This document shows positions 50,086-58,161 of a stretch of DNA of 64,000 bases, piece by piece. Under the pieces are notes generated by a model. It made no database searches, was not told the DNA's origin, and was given only the letters and a program-made list of their open reading frames with translations. The stretch is from Streptomyces geranii. Lineage in GTDB: Bacteria; Actinomycetota; Actinomycetes; Streptomycetales; Streptomycetaceae. The stretch lies in assembly GCF_002954775.1 (NCBI RefSeq), contig NZ_PJME01000038.1:1-64000 (forward strand), in the 5' to 3' direction. Each line of letters begins with the position of its first letter. The first letter of the stretch is position 1. Both the position numbers and the translations under genes were made by a program.

Positions 50086-50655
50086 ATGACCACCGAGGCG
50101 AAGTCAAACTCCCGAGAGCGGCTGCTGGAGGCAGCGGCCACGCTCACCTACCGAGACGGCGTCAGCATCGGCGTCGACGCACTGTGCAAGGCGGCGGGGG
50201 TGTCGAAGCGCTCCATGTATCAGCTGTTCGAGAGCAAGGACGAACTCCTGGCGGCAAGCCTCAAGGAGCGCGCCTCCGCCTACGTGGCGACTCTCCTGCC
50301 TGCGGCGGATGACAGCCGGTCACCCCGCGAGCGGATCCTGCACGTCTTCGCACAGGTGGAGTCACAGGCCGGCGCCTCCGATTTCCACGGCTGCCGGTAC
50401 CTGGCCGTGCAGATCGAACTCAAGGACCGGAGTCACCCCGCGAGCCGGGTCGCCCATCAGGTCAAGGCGAACCTGACGTCCTTCTTCCGTGGCGAAGCCG
50501 AGCAGGGCGGGGCGGCCGATCCCGACCTGCTGGCCCGGCAGCTCAGCCTGGTCTTCGACGGCGCCAGCGCCCGCGCGGGAATCCAGGCCGACAACCTGAC
50601 CGGGCTCATCGCACCCACGGTGACCACCCTGCTCGACGCGGCAGGCGTGCGCTGA
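50086..50655 (+). CDS. TetR-family regulator of the SDR/MFS pair
   Basis: A 189-residue protein. Helix-turn-helix: LLEAAATLTYRDGVSIGVDA, LCKAAGVSKRSMYQLFESKD. The C-terminal domain is helical (LARQLSLVFDGASARAGIQA). The matching operator 30 bp upstream and four more in the SDR/MFS intergenic region identify its likely targets. The C-terminal region resembles regulators that sense xenobiotics or their metabolites. ATG at 50086. Confidence 0.88.
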   Translation: MTTEAKSNSRERLLEAAATLTYRDGVSIGVDALCKAAGVSKRSMYQLFESKDELLAASLKERASAYVATLLPAADDSRSPRERILHVFAQVESQAGASDFHGCRYLAVQIELKDRSHPASRVAHQVKANLTSFFRGEAEQGGAADPDLLARQLSLVFDGASARAGIQADNLTGLIAPTVTTLLDAAGVR

Positions 50656-51070
50656 CGCATCACCCGCCCAGAACGCTCCCCCGCCTGCCCGCACGTGCGG
50701 GAAGCCCGATGGCCGGACCAGATACGACCGCATGACGCCCACCCGCCCGGCGAATCACCGCGGTGGCGGTGCCGCGGTGGCCCCTGCGTGCGATCGCCGC
50801 GGTGGCGGTGCCGCGGTCGGTGGTCCCTACGTGCGATTCGCCGCGCGGATGACGCTCTCACGCCTGTCCAGCGCACCGATCCCGCCCATGCCGTCAGACC
50901 CAACCGGGGCCGCGGTGCGCGTCCGCCCGCTCCGGCCCCATGCTTCTCCCGTGCCCCCGGGGCGTCGCCGCCCCTTTGCCCCGCTCCGGCGAGCACGCCG
51001 ACTCCGCGCTCGCCGACCGGGGCCTGTCCACCGCCGAGATCACCGCACTACGAAAGGACGGTGCCGTCGC
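50656..51070 (+). other. Gap with tandem repeat and a CoA-transferase remnant
   Basis: 50758-50842 holds two copies of an about 40-bp GC-rich repeat (CGCGGTGGCGGTGCCGCGGT in each). From about 50990 the frame ending at 51074 reads GEHADSALADRGLSTAEITA and LRKDGAVA, the C-terminal tail of CaiB/BaiF-type CoA transferases. The stop overlaps the ATG of the amidohydrolase gene, as in an ancestral operon, but no upstream part of the transferase is recognisable. Confidence 0.5.
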
Positions 51071-51901
51071 ATGACCGTCATCGACGTCTGGGCCCAGCAC
51101 CCCACGCTGCGCTTCATCCAGCACGAGATGTTCGCCTCCCTGCGCCGCTGGACCGGGGCCGACACCCTCACCGAGGAACTGCCCGTCGACCTGACGATCG
51201 CCGCCATGGACGCCGGCGGCGTGGACATCTCCCTGCTGAGCGCCTGGTACGGGCCCGACGGCGCCCTCATCTCCAATGACGAGGTCGCCGCCTTCACCGC
51301 CCACGCCCCGGACCGGCTCGTCGGCGTCGCCTCTGTCGACCTGCGCAAGCCGATGGAGGCGGTACGCGAACTGCGCCGCTGTGTCGACGAACTGGGTTTC
51401 AAGGCGCTGCGCGTGGTCCCCTGGCTGTGGGGCTGGCCGCCCAACGACCGCCGCTACTACCCGCTGTACGCCGAGTGCGTCCACCTCGACATCCCCTTCT
51501 GCACCCAGGTCGGCCACACCGGCCCACTGCGCACCTCCGAGACCGGTCGGCCGATCCCGTACCTCGACGACGTGGCACTCGACTTCCCCGAACTCACCAT
51601 CGTGGCCGGGCACATCGGCTACCCGTGGACGGAGGAGATGATCGCCGTCGCCCGCAAGCACGAGAACGTCCACATCGACACCTCCGCCTACACCAGCAAG
51701 CGCATCCCGCCCGAACTGGTCAACTACCTCGGCAGCGACCACCACAAGGTCCTCTTCGGCACCAACTACCCCATGATCACCGCCGACAAGGCCCTCGCCG
51801 ACCTCGACACCCTCCACCTCAGTGACACCGCCAGGGAGCTGTACCTCCACGGCCACGCCGAGAAGGTCTTCGGTCTGGAGGTGACAACGACCAAGAAGTG
51901 A
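51071..51901 (+). CDS. Amidohydrolase family protein (amidohydrolase 2)
   Basis: A 276-residue metal-dependent hydrolase of the ACMSD/dihydroxybenzoate decarboxylase type. ISLLSAWYGPDGALISNDEV and FTAHAPDRLVGVASVDLRKP open the barrel; GFKALRVVPWLWGWPPNDRR, PFCTQVGHTGPL and IVAGHIGYPWTEEMIAVARK with KVLFGTNYPMIT follow, giving His and Asp positions of the family. The usual N-terminal HxH is replaced by WAQHP, so metal binding may be altered. It overlaps the end of the CoA-transferase remnant (ATGA). ATG at 51071. Confidence 0.85.
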   Translation: MTVIDVWAQHPTLRFIQHEMFASLRRWTGADTLTEELPVDLTIAAMDAGGVDISLLSAWYGPDGALISNDEVAAFTAHAPDRLVGVASVDLRKPMEAVRELRRCVDELGFKALRVVPWLWGWPPNDRRYYPLYAECVHLDIPFCTQVGHTGPLRTSETGRPIPYLDDVALDFPELTIVAGHIGYPWTEEMIAVARKHENVHIDTSAYTSKRIPPELVNYLGSDHHKVLFGTNYPMITADKALADLDTLHLSDTARELYLHGHAEKVFGLEVTTTKK

Positions 51902-52079
51902 CACGGCTTCCACGCCCCCTCGGACGCCACCCTCACCGTCGCAGCCGGGAGACCAGAACCGCAGGGCGTCAGCGGCTTGTCCCCCGGCGTTCGTTGTCGG
52001 TCGAGTCACCCGTACCCGCGCCTGTCCCGGTAGGGCGACGTATCGGGGGTTCTGGCAGCGTGAACCGGTGGTCCGGGAT

Positions 52080-52772
52080 TCAGGATCCGGTGCGATAGCG
52101 GGTGAGCATGAGGGCGACGGCTTCGTCCACGATCGTGGTGTCGGTGGGGTCGGGCGGGACGAAGTCGGTGCGTACGAGTTGGGGCCACAGGAGCTGGCCG
52201 CAGATCATGCCGAGGAACTGTTCGGCCACTGCGGATGCCGGCTGTGGCTGTCCGTCGGCCGAACGGAAGTCGAGTGTGCCGGCCTGCGTTTCGGCGTCCA
52301 GGTAGTCGCGGAGCCGGTCGAAGAAGGGGCCGCGGTCGATGGCGAAGCCGGTGCCGACGATGTCGGCGAGTTCCGGCATCTGGGGAAGCTCGGTGATGAT
52401 GAGGCGGCACAGCGCCGCCGTGCCGGGCCGCGAGACCAGGCAGGCGTAGTCGCGGCCGATGTGGTCCAGACCGTACCGGGGATCGCCGGGCGGGGGCGGT
52501 TCGGCGTACTGCACGTCCAGTTGCCACTGTTCGGAGGTGACGGCCGCGAACAGCGCGGCCTTGGTGGGGTATCGCTTGAAGAGGGTGCCGGTGGAGACGC
52601 GGGCCTCCCGGGCGATCTGGGCCAGGGAGGTCTTGTCGTATCCCCGGGCGAGGAAGAGGTCGCGGGCGGCGCGGATGATGCGCGCGCGGTTCTCCGCCTT
52701 GATCTGCGCGTGATACCCGGCCTGGCACGTATCGCCACCGGATTCCGTTCGGTCACGGTCCGCCACCGACAT
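52080..52772 (-). CDS. TetR-family regulator
   Basis: A 230-residue protein. Helix-turn-helix: IIRAARDLFLARGYDKTSLA, QIAREARVSTGTLFKRYPTK. C-terminal domain helical with LIITELPQMPELADIVGTGF. ATG at 52772 with GAGGGG upstream was chosen over an extension to 52832. It lies just after the SDR gene on the same strand (41 bp), and paired operators upstream of the SDR gene suggest it represses that operon, including itself. Confidence 0.85.
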   Translation of the reverse strand: MSVADRDRTESGGDTCQAGYHAQIKAENRARIIRAARDLFLARGYDKTSLAQIAREARVSTGTLFKRYPTKAALFAAVTSEQWQLDVQYAEPPPPGDPRYGLDHIGRDYACLVSRPGTAALCRLIITELPQMPELADIVGTGFAIDRGPFFDRLRDYLDAETQAGTLDFRSADGQPQPASAVAEQFLGMICGQLLWPQLVRTDFVPPDPTDTTIVDEAVALMLTRYRTGS

Positions 52773-52812
52773 ACCCACGCCCCTCGTCCGTCTCCCAGCC
52801 GCGTCCTCGCTG

Positions 52813-53568
52813 TCAGAGAACGGTCTGGCCACCGTCCAGGATAAGGTCCTGGCCCACGGTGAAGGCCGAGGCGTCGGAGGCCAGGTACACGACGGCTTCC
52901 GCGACCTCCCCGGGCATACCCATGCGTTCCAGCGGGATGCCGGAGCTGATCGCCTCCAGAACCGCCGACTGCTGCGCGGGATCCTCGATCCCGAGCTTCG
53001 AGTACAGCGGGGTGTTCACCGGGCCGGGGCTGATCGCGTTGAACCGGATGCCGTGCGACCTGAGCAGGTCCGCGTTCCACGACCGCATCAGGGAGCCGAC
53101 GGCCGCCTTCGTGGCGGCGTAGGCGTTCGACTGCCCGTAGCCGCCGTGCGCGCTGTTGGACGCGTTGAGGATGACCGAGGACGAGTCGGCCAGCACGGGC
53201 ACCAGGGCCTGCGTGAGAAAGAAGACGCTCTTCACGTTGATGTCGAAGAGCCGGTCGAAACTGTCCTCCGTGTGGTCCTCGAACGGCCGCCAGTCCGAGA
53301 CGCCGGCGTTCAGGAACGCCACGTCCAGCTCCCCGAAGTGCTCACGCACCCGCTCCGCCAGGCCGCGCTGCGCATCGAGATCGCGTGCGTCGGCCTGCAC
53401 CACCGGCACCTTGTCCCCGAGGACCTGCCGCGCCCTGTCGATGCTGGCCGGGGTGACCCCTGTGACCAGCACGTCGGCCCCCTCCGCGACAAAACGCTTC
53501 GCGGTCTCCAGACCGATCCCACTCGTGCCGCCGGTGATGAGGGCGCGCTTGCCCGCAAGACGATTCAT
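52813..53568 (-). CDS. SDR-family oxidoreductase
   Basis: A 251-residue classical SDR: ALITGGTSGIGLETAKRFVA, NAGVSDWRPFEDHTEDSFDR, catalytic serine in LNASNSAHGGYGQSNAYAAT and YAATK for Tyr-Lys; C-terminal LILDGGQTVL. Active site intact. ATG at 53568 with AAGGAA upstream. It heads a two-gene operon with a TetR regulator; operators lie in the 150 bp upstream. Confidence 0.9.
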   Translation of the reverse strand: MNRLAGKRALITGGTSGIGLETAKRFVAEGADVLVTGVTPASIDRARQVLGDKVPVVQADARDLDAQRGLAERVREHFGELDVAFLNAGVSDWRPFEDHTEDSFDRLFDINVKSVFFLTQALVPVLADSSSVILNASNSAHGGYGQSNAYAATKAAVGSLMRSWNADLLRSHGIRFNAISPGPVNTPLYSKLGIEDPAQQSAVLEAISSGIPLERMGMPGEVAEAVVYLASDASAFTVGQDLILDGGQTVL

Positions 53569-53594
53569 GTTGATTGTTCCTTGCCGAGTCGTAA

Positions 53595-53664
53595 GGTAAG
53601 TCGATGGACTCACCATCTGAAGGTAGCCCTCACTTCACCCATAAGGCAAGTCGATCCACTTACC
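53595..53664. promoter_or_regulatory. Two operator-like repeats upstream of the SDR/TetR operon
   Basis: GGTAAGTCGATGGACTCACC at 53595-53614 and GGCAAGTCGATCCACTTACC at 53645-53664. Each is a dyad of GGTAAGT and ACTTACC arms, and both are preceded by TAA. They sit 27 and 77 bp upstream of the SDR start and are the probable sites of the adjacent TetR protein. Confidence 0.7.
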
Positions 53665-53720
53665 ATCGACGCAAGGAGTGCCCCGGGGTCCGGTTCCCGC
53701 CCTGAGAACCCGTCGGCCGG

Positions 53721-55034
53721 TCAGCCGCGTTGCCGGCGGGCGCGCAGGGCGGCCCAGTGGCGCAGGCGCTCGGTGATCTGGGCTTCGTAGCCGTTGCGGG
53801 TGGGCTGGTAGTACGTCTCGCGGTCCATGCCGTCGGGGAGGTAGTCGTCGCCGGAGAAGCCGTCGGCTGTGTCCGGGTCGTACTGGTAGTCCTTGCCGTA
53901 GCCGAGGTCCTTCATCAGCCGGGTCGGGGCGTTGAGGATGTGGGCGGGTGGCATGAGTGAGCCGGTGTTCCGGGCTGCTCGGTGTGCGGCGTTGAAGCCG
54001 CGGTAGACGGCGATGGACTTGGGGGCGGTGGCGAGGTAGACGACGGCCTGGGCGATGGCCAACTCGCCCTCGGGGGAGCCGAGTCGCTCGTACACGTCCC
54101 AGGCGGCGAGGGCCTGCTGGACGGCGTGCGGGTCGGCCATGCCGATGTCCTCGCATCCGAAGCGGACCAGGCGGCGGGCGACGAACAGCGGGTCCTCGCC
54201 GCCGTCGAGCATGCGGGCGAGCCAGTACAGGGCCGCGTCCGGGTCGGAGCCGCGCATCGACTTGTGCAGCGCGGAGATCAGGTTGTAGTGGCCCTCCTGC
54301 GCCTTGTCGTACAGCGGGGCCCGCTGCTGGATGTGATGGGCGAGCCCGGCGGTGTCCAGGGCGATCTCGGTGTCCGGGAGGGCCTGGAGCTGTTCGGCCA
54401 TGTTGAGGAGGTAGCGGCCGTCGCCGTCCGCCATGGCGACCAGGGCGCGGCGGGCGTCGTCGTCCAGGGGCAGCCGGTGGCCCGTGAGCTGCTCGGCGCG
54501 GTCGAGGAGCATGGACAGGGCCGCTTCGTCGAGGCGCTTGAGGACGAGGACCTGGGTGCGGGACAGGAGGGCGCCGTTGAGTTCGAAGCTCGGGTTCTCC
54601 GTGGTGGCGCCGATCAGGGTGACCGTGCCGTCCTCGACGTAGGGCAGGAAGCTGTCCTGCTGGGCACGGTTGAAGCGGTGGATCTCATCGACGAACAGCA
54701 GGGTGGCCCGGCCGATGCCGCGCCGACTGCGTGCGGCGGCGAAGACCTTGCGCAGATCGGCCACGCCGGAGAAGGTGGCGGACACCGGTTCGAAGGCCAG
54801 GTTGCCGGCGTCCGCGAGGAGGCGGGCGATGGTGGTCTTCCCGACGCCGGGCGGGCCCCACAGGATGGCGGAGCCGAGGCGCTGCTGGGCGACCATGCGG
54901 CCCAGCGGGGCATCCGGGCCAAGGAGGTGGTCCTGCCCGACGACATCTTCCAGCCGGGTGGGGCGCAGGCGGTCGGCGAGGGGTCGGGAGGGCTCCTCGT
55001 CGAAGAGCGGCAGGGTCGCTTCGGTCGGTTCCAT
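53721..55034 (-). CDS. rarA: Replication-associated recombination protein A (RarA/MgsA)
   Basis: A 437-residue AAA+ ATPase: PLADRLRPTRLEDVVGQDHL, Walker A ILWGPPGVGKTTIARLL, Walker B LLFVDEIHRFNRAQQDS, sensor 1 LIGATTENPSFELNGALLSR, and C-terminal GCEDIGMADPHAVQQALAAW with SIAVYRGFNAAHR. RarA acts with clamp-loader and replisome proteins at stalled forks. Full length. In Streptomyces rarA is normally a core gene near alaS; here it is between SDR and YjbR genes, so it is either a second copy or a relocated one. ATG at 55034. Confidence 0.92.
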   Translation of the reverse strand: MEPTEATLPLFDEEPSRPLADRLRPTRLEDVVGQDHLLGPDAPLGRMVAQQRLGSAILWGPPGVGKTTIARLLADAGNLAFEPVSATFSGVADLRKVFAAARSRRGIGRATLLFVDEIHRFNRAQQDSFLPYVEDGTVTLIGATTENPSFELNGALLSRTQVLVLKRLDEAALSMLLDRAEQLTGHRLPLDDDARRALVAMADGDGRYLLNMAEQLQALPDTEIALDTAGLAHHIQQRAPLYDKAQEGHYNLISALHKSMRGSDPDAALYWLARMLDGGEDPLFVARRLVRFGCEDIGMADPHAVQQALAAWDVYERLGSPEGELAIAQAVVYLATAPKSIAVYRGFNAAHRAARNTGSLMPPAHILNAPTRLMKDLGYGKDYQYDPDTADGFSGDDYLPDGMDRETYYQPTRNGYEAQITERLRHWAALRARRQRG

Positions 55035-55144
55035 CGGTCTCTCGGGTCGGAAGCGGGCGGGTGCGGACGGGTGCGGACGGGGCGAGCCTTGCACGGGGCA
55101 CTGACAGGCGTCGGCTCAGCCGTTCGCGGGGAAGGTCGCGGTGC

Positions 55145-55513
55145 TCATCGGGCACCGGGGCGGTCGCTTCGCGGCAGCCGCCCGGCGACCAGGTCGTAGG
55201 AATCCTCGACCGCGTCGGCGACCAGCCGCTCGGTGATGCCGGGACCAGGACCGAGTGAGATCCAGTGGCGTTTGTCGAGATAGCGGCCCGGTGTGATCGA
55301 GGCGTAGCCGTGTGCGTGAGCGCGGGCGTGTTCGGGTTCGCACTTGACCGTGATGATCTGGTCGTCCGGGTCGTCGGTGACGATCAGGAACACCTTGCCC
55401 GCGACCTTGTACACGTCGAGGCCGGAGGTGAAGGGGTAGCCGTGGCTGACGTCGGGAAGGGCGAGGGCCGCCTGGCGGGCGGTGTCCTGGAGCCGGTCAC
55501 CGGCCGCGCTCAC
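55145..55513 (-). CDS. MmcQ/YjbR family DNA-binding-like protein (copy 2)
   Basis: A 122-residue protein of the YjbR/CyaY-like fold: AALALPDVSHGYPFTSGLDV, YKVAGKVFLIVTDDPDDQII and YASITPGRYLDKRHWISLGP. These double-wing proteins are suspected to bind DNA but the function is unknown. The GTG at 55513 overlaps the stop of the preceding paralogue, so the two are coupled and may form a heterodimer. Confidence 0.85.
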   Translation of the reverse strand: MSAAGDRLQDTARQAALALPDVSHGYPFTSGLDVYKVAGKVFLIVTDDPDDQIITVKCEPEHARAHAHGYASITPGRYLDKRHWISLGPGPGITERLVADAVEDSYDLVAGRLPRSDRPGAR

Positions 55514-55905
55514 CGGGCCGCCCGCGTGCCGGTGCCGTAGGTGTGCGGGTCGACGGGCTGCTCGGCCTTGGGCAGGTGGGCGACGACGAGCCGGTAGGAG
55601 TCGGTGACGAGCTCCCCGACGAGCTCCTCGTCGACGCCCTCCCCACCCTCCAGGGTGATCCAGTGCTTCTTGTTCATGTGGTAGCCGGGGGTGATGTGGC
55701 TGTACTGCTGCCGCAGGGAGTGGGCCTCGCCGGGGTCCGCCTTGAGGATCACGACGGGACGCCCGGGGACCTCGGTCATCAGCATGAACACCTTGCCTCG
55801 TACCTTGAAGACCTCCCAGTCGTCACCGAAGGGATGCTCCAGCTGGGCTCCGGGAAGCTCCTCGGCGCAGGCGGCGGCGGTCTTGTGCAGGGTCGTTTCG
55901 TTCAT
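55510..55905 (-). CDS. MmcQ/YjbR family protein (copy 1)
   Basis: A 131-residue paralogue of the next gene: CAEELPGAQLEHPFGDDWEV, FKVRGKVFMLMTEVPGRPVV, SHITPGYHMNKKHWITLEGG. The ATG at 55905 with AAGGAA 6 bp upstream is preferred to 55920. It overlaps the next gene by 4 bp. It is divergent from an AraC-type regulator, with 134 bp between them. Confidence 0.85.
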   Translation of the reverse strand: MNETTLHKTAAACAEELPGAQLEHPFGDDWEVFKVRGKVFMLMTEVPGRPVVILKADPGEAHSLRQQYSHITPGYHMNKKHWITLEGGEGVDEELVGELVTDSYRLVVAHLPKAEQPVDPHTYGTGTRAAR

Positions 55906-56039
55906 GAACGTTTCCTTCATCGGGCATCGGGTGAGCGCGGGCTGGGCACCCCATGACGCGAGTGGCGCGCCGCGCGGTCGTGGCGGCACCTCCCACCCTC
56001 TCCCCGAAACCGACATAAGGCGCCGTAGACTGCGGACAC

Positions 56040-56975
56040 ATGATGGTCGACAAGCGACACCCCAGCCCAAGCGGACGGGCTGAACCGGCCGCGCTTCCGC
56101 TGTACGGTTTCCAGCCCCCGGTCGGTACTCCCTACGGCCTGGAGGTGAACACCGTCGAGGGGTTCTTCGCCCAGCACGACGACTGGCCGTGGAACCCGCC
56201 CCGTCCGGTCCGCGCCACCTTCCACTACCTCATCGCGGTCACCGAGGGCGAGCTGCGGCACGACGTCGACCACGTCACGCGGACCGTCACCCCCGGCCAG
56301 TGGCTGTGGGTGCGTCCCGGACACACACTGTGCTGGCATCCGCCCGGCTCCGCCCGCGGCCCGTTCGTCCTGTTCGAACCGGATGTACTGCGGCCCGACA
56401 TCGCCCGTCTGCTGGCCCCGCTCACCGCGCACGACGCCCCTGCCGTGCTGAGCCCGCAAGCCGACGACGCCGCCTGGCTCCAACAGACGGCACTCCAGCT
56501 CCTGGACGAACACCGCGCACTCGGGCGGCGCCCCCTCGACATCCACCACGCCCTGCGCCGCAGCCTGCTCGAATCGCTGCTGCTGCGCCTGGCCGACTCC
56601 CCCGGAATCTCCCCCGTCGGCACGGCCACGACCGGCGCGGGCCGCGCCGACAGGTACGGGCGCTTCCTGGACGCCTTGGAACTGCACTTCCGGGAACTGC
56701 ACCAAGCCGCGGACTACGCCGAGCTGCTCGGCTGTTCGGTCCGCACCCTGAGCCGCGCGGCCCGGGACGCCACCGGCAAGGGGGTACGTGAACTCATCGA
56801 CGAGCGGCGCCTCCTCGAAGCCCGGCGTCTGCTGGGAGGTGCCCGGTGGGACGCCCGGACGGTGGCCGTCCACCTGGGCTTCAGCGACCCCGCGAACTTC
56901 GGCCGCTTCTTCCGCGACCGCACCGGCCTCACCCCCGCCGCCTTCGCTGCCCGCGAGGCGAGGACCGGGGCGTGA
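56040..56975 (+). CDS. AraC-family regulator
   Basis: A 311-residue protein. An N-terminal cupin-like sensing domain (FHYLIAVTEGELRHDVDHVT, PGQWLWVRPGHTLCWHPPGS, FVLFEPDVLRP) is followed by the AraC DNA-binding domain in the last 100 residues: YAELLGCSVRTLSRAARDAT, LIDERRLLEARRLLGGARWD, VAVHLGFSDPANFGRFFRDR and TGLTPAAF. Tandem ATGs at 56040 and 56043. It could regulate the divergent YjbR genes or the SnoaL/VOC/dehydrogenase run that converges on it. Confidence 0.88.
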   Translation: MMVDKRHPSPSGRAEPAALPLYGFQPPVGTPYGLEVNTVEGFFAQHDDWPWNPPRPVRATFHYLIAVTEGELRHDVDHVTRTVTPGQWLWVRPGHTLCWHPPGSARGPFVLFEPDVLRPDIARLLAPLTAHDAPAVLSPQADDAAWLQQTALQLLDEHRALGRRPLDIHHALRRSLLESLLLRLADSPGISPVGTATTGAGRADRYGRFLDALELHFRELHQAADYAELLGCSVRTLSRAARDATGKGVRELIDERRLLEARRLLGGARWDARTVAVHLGFSDPANFGRFFRDRTGLTPAAFAAREARTGA

Positions 56976-57003
56976 CGCAGACGCGGCGGAGGCGCCATGC
57001 CCG

Positions 57004-57095
57004 TCAGGAGGAGACGGCTGCCTTCGCGGTCTGCGTGAACGCCCAGTGGGAGTGCCCGACGTGCCACTCGCCGTCGATCATCCGGTACGCCTCGC
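57004..57095 (-). pseudogene. C-terminal tail of a second SnoaL-like gene
   Basis: The minus strand reads EAYRMIDGEWHVGHSHWAFT and QTAKAAVSS before a stop. It matches the end of the intact SnoaL-like protein at 57663-58094 (GYRLVDGRWLIVHSNWAFSQ). Only 29 codons remain, overlapping the 3' end of the VOC gene. A deletion removed the rest of a duplicated gene. Confidence 0.65.
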
Positions 57096-57482
57096 GTCGG
57101 CCGTGCGGAGGTCGCGTTCACAGACGGCAAGAACGTTGCCGGAGGGGTCGGTGAACCAGGCGAACCAGGGGCCGTTGGCGCGGTAGATCCCGTCCGAGTC
57201 GATCTGCACTCCCTCATAGTGCTCGAAATCCACGCCGCGTCGGGTGAGGTCCGCGACGGTAGCGGGGAGGTCAGGGACGACGATGTTGAGGATGGTGAAT
57301 CGTGCCGGTTGGTGGTTGCGGGAGGCGTACGCGACGGTGCTCGCACCGCCGGGGAGGCGGATGGTGAGCATTGCGTCCCGGTCTTCGACTTGCAGCCCGA
57401 GTACGTCGTGGTAGAAGGTGCGGGTCGATTCCAGGTCGGTCACGGTGAAGGAGCTGTAGGCGTCGGTTGCGGTGTCGGTCAT
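57078..57482 (-). CDS. VOC-superfamily (glyoxalase/bleomycin-resistance-like) protein
   Basis: A 134-residue protein with the vicinal-oxygen-chelate fold: SSFTVTDLESTRTFYHDVLG, LGLQVEDRDAMLTIRLPGGA, then RFTILNIVVPDLPATVADLT and WFAWFTDPSGNVLAVCERD. Metal ligands are likely but not assigned with certainty. Relatives isomerise, break down or bind small molecules. ATG at 57482; upstream lie three tandem GTTCGGTC units. It ends overlapping the SnoaL remnant. Confidence 0.85.
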   Translation of the reverse strand: MTDTATDAYSSFTVTDLESTRTFYHDVLGLQVEDRDAMLTIRLPGGASTVAYASRNHQPARFTILNIVVPDLPATVADLTRRGVDFEHYEGVQIDSDGIYRANGPWFAWFTDPSGNVLAVCERDLRTADARRTG

Positions 57483-57662
57483 CACGGGATCCTGACGTTC
57501 GGTCGTTCGGTCGTTCGGGTGCGCTGGTGTCGCGGGGCGTGTCTCGGAGCTGATCGGTGCGGGCTGGGACGACCACTGGCCGGATGCCGGTGGCACAGTC
57601 GGGGCCCCGCTCGCCATGCCGGAGGAACCCGGTCAGGCTGAGGAACACAGGCTGCGCCGCGG

Positions 57663-58094
57663 TCAGGAGGCGATCCTTTCGGTCACGGTCTGGGAGAACG
57701 CCCAGTTGGAGTGCACGATGAGCCACCGGCCGTCGACGAGCCGGTAGCCGTGCGTGGCGTTCCAGGCGCGCCGCTGCTTCTCGTTGCCGTCCTCGTCGAG
57801 CACGTAGGTCTTCAGGTTGTAAGCCAGGACGGCGAAGTCGCCGCTGTCGCCGACGTGGACCGTCGGGTTGAGGTACTCGCTGCGCACGATGTGCGGGTTG
57901 GAGTAGATGGACGACAGCCACGCGACGGTCTTCTCCTTGCCGACGACGATGTTCTCGAGGATCGGGTCGAAGTAGCTCACCTCGTCCGCGAAGCCGTCCA
58001 GGTAGCCGCCCGGGTCACCGACGCTGAAGCGTTCGTTGTACGACTTCTCCAGCTCGATGATGGTCTTGCTGACTTCTTCCCTGTTGACGCCCAC
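57663..58094 (-). CDS. SnoaL-like / DUF4440 nuclear-transport-factor-2-fold protein
   Basis: A 143-residue protein with an NTF2-like fold: IIELEKSYNERFSVGDPGGY, FADEVSYFDPILENIVVGKE, VGDSGDFAVLAYNLKTYVLD and GYRLVDGRWLIVHSNWAFSQ. Members act as isomerases, cyclases or ligand-binding proteins. ATG at 58094, 67 bp downstream of the zinc-binding dehydrogenase gene. A truncated second copy lies at 57004. Confidence 0.8.
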   Translation of the reverse strand: MGVNREEVSKTIIELEKSYNERFSVGDPGGYLDGFADEVSYFDPILENIVVGKEKTVAWLSSIYSNPHIVRSEYLNPTVHVGDSGDFAVLAYNLKTYVLDEDGNEKQRRAWNATHGYRLVDGRWLIVHSNWAFSQTVTERIAS

Positions 58095-58161
58095 GGCGTC
58101 CTCCCTTTCTTTGTGCGTGCCCCCGCCGGTGCCTGTCGGCGAACCAGGGGATGTGTTTCCT

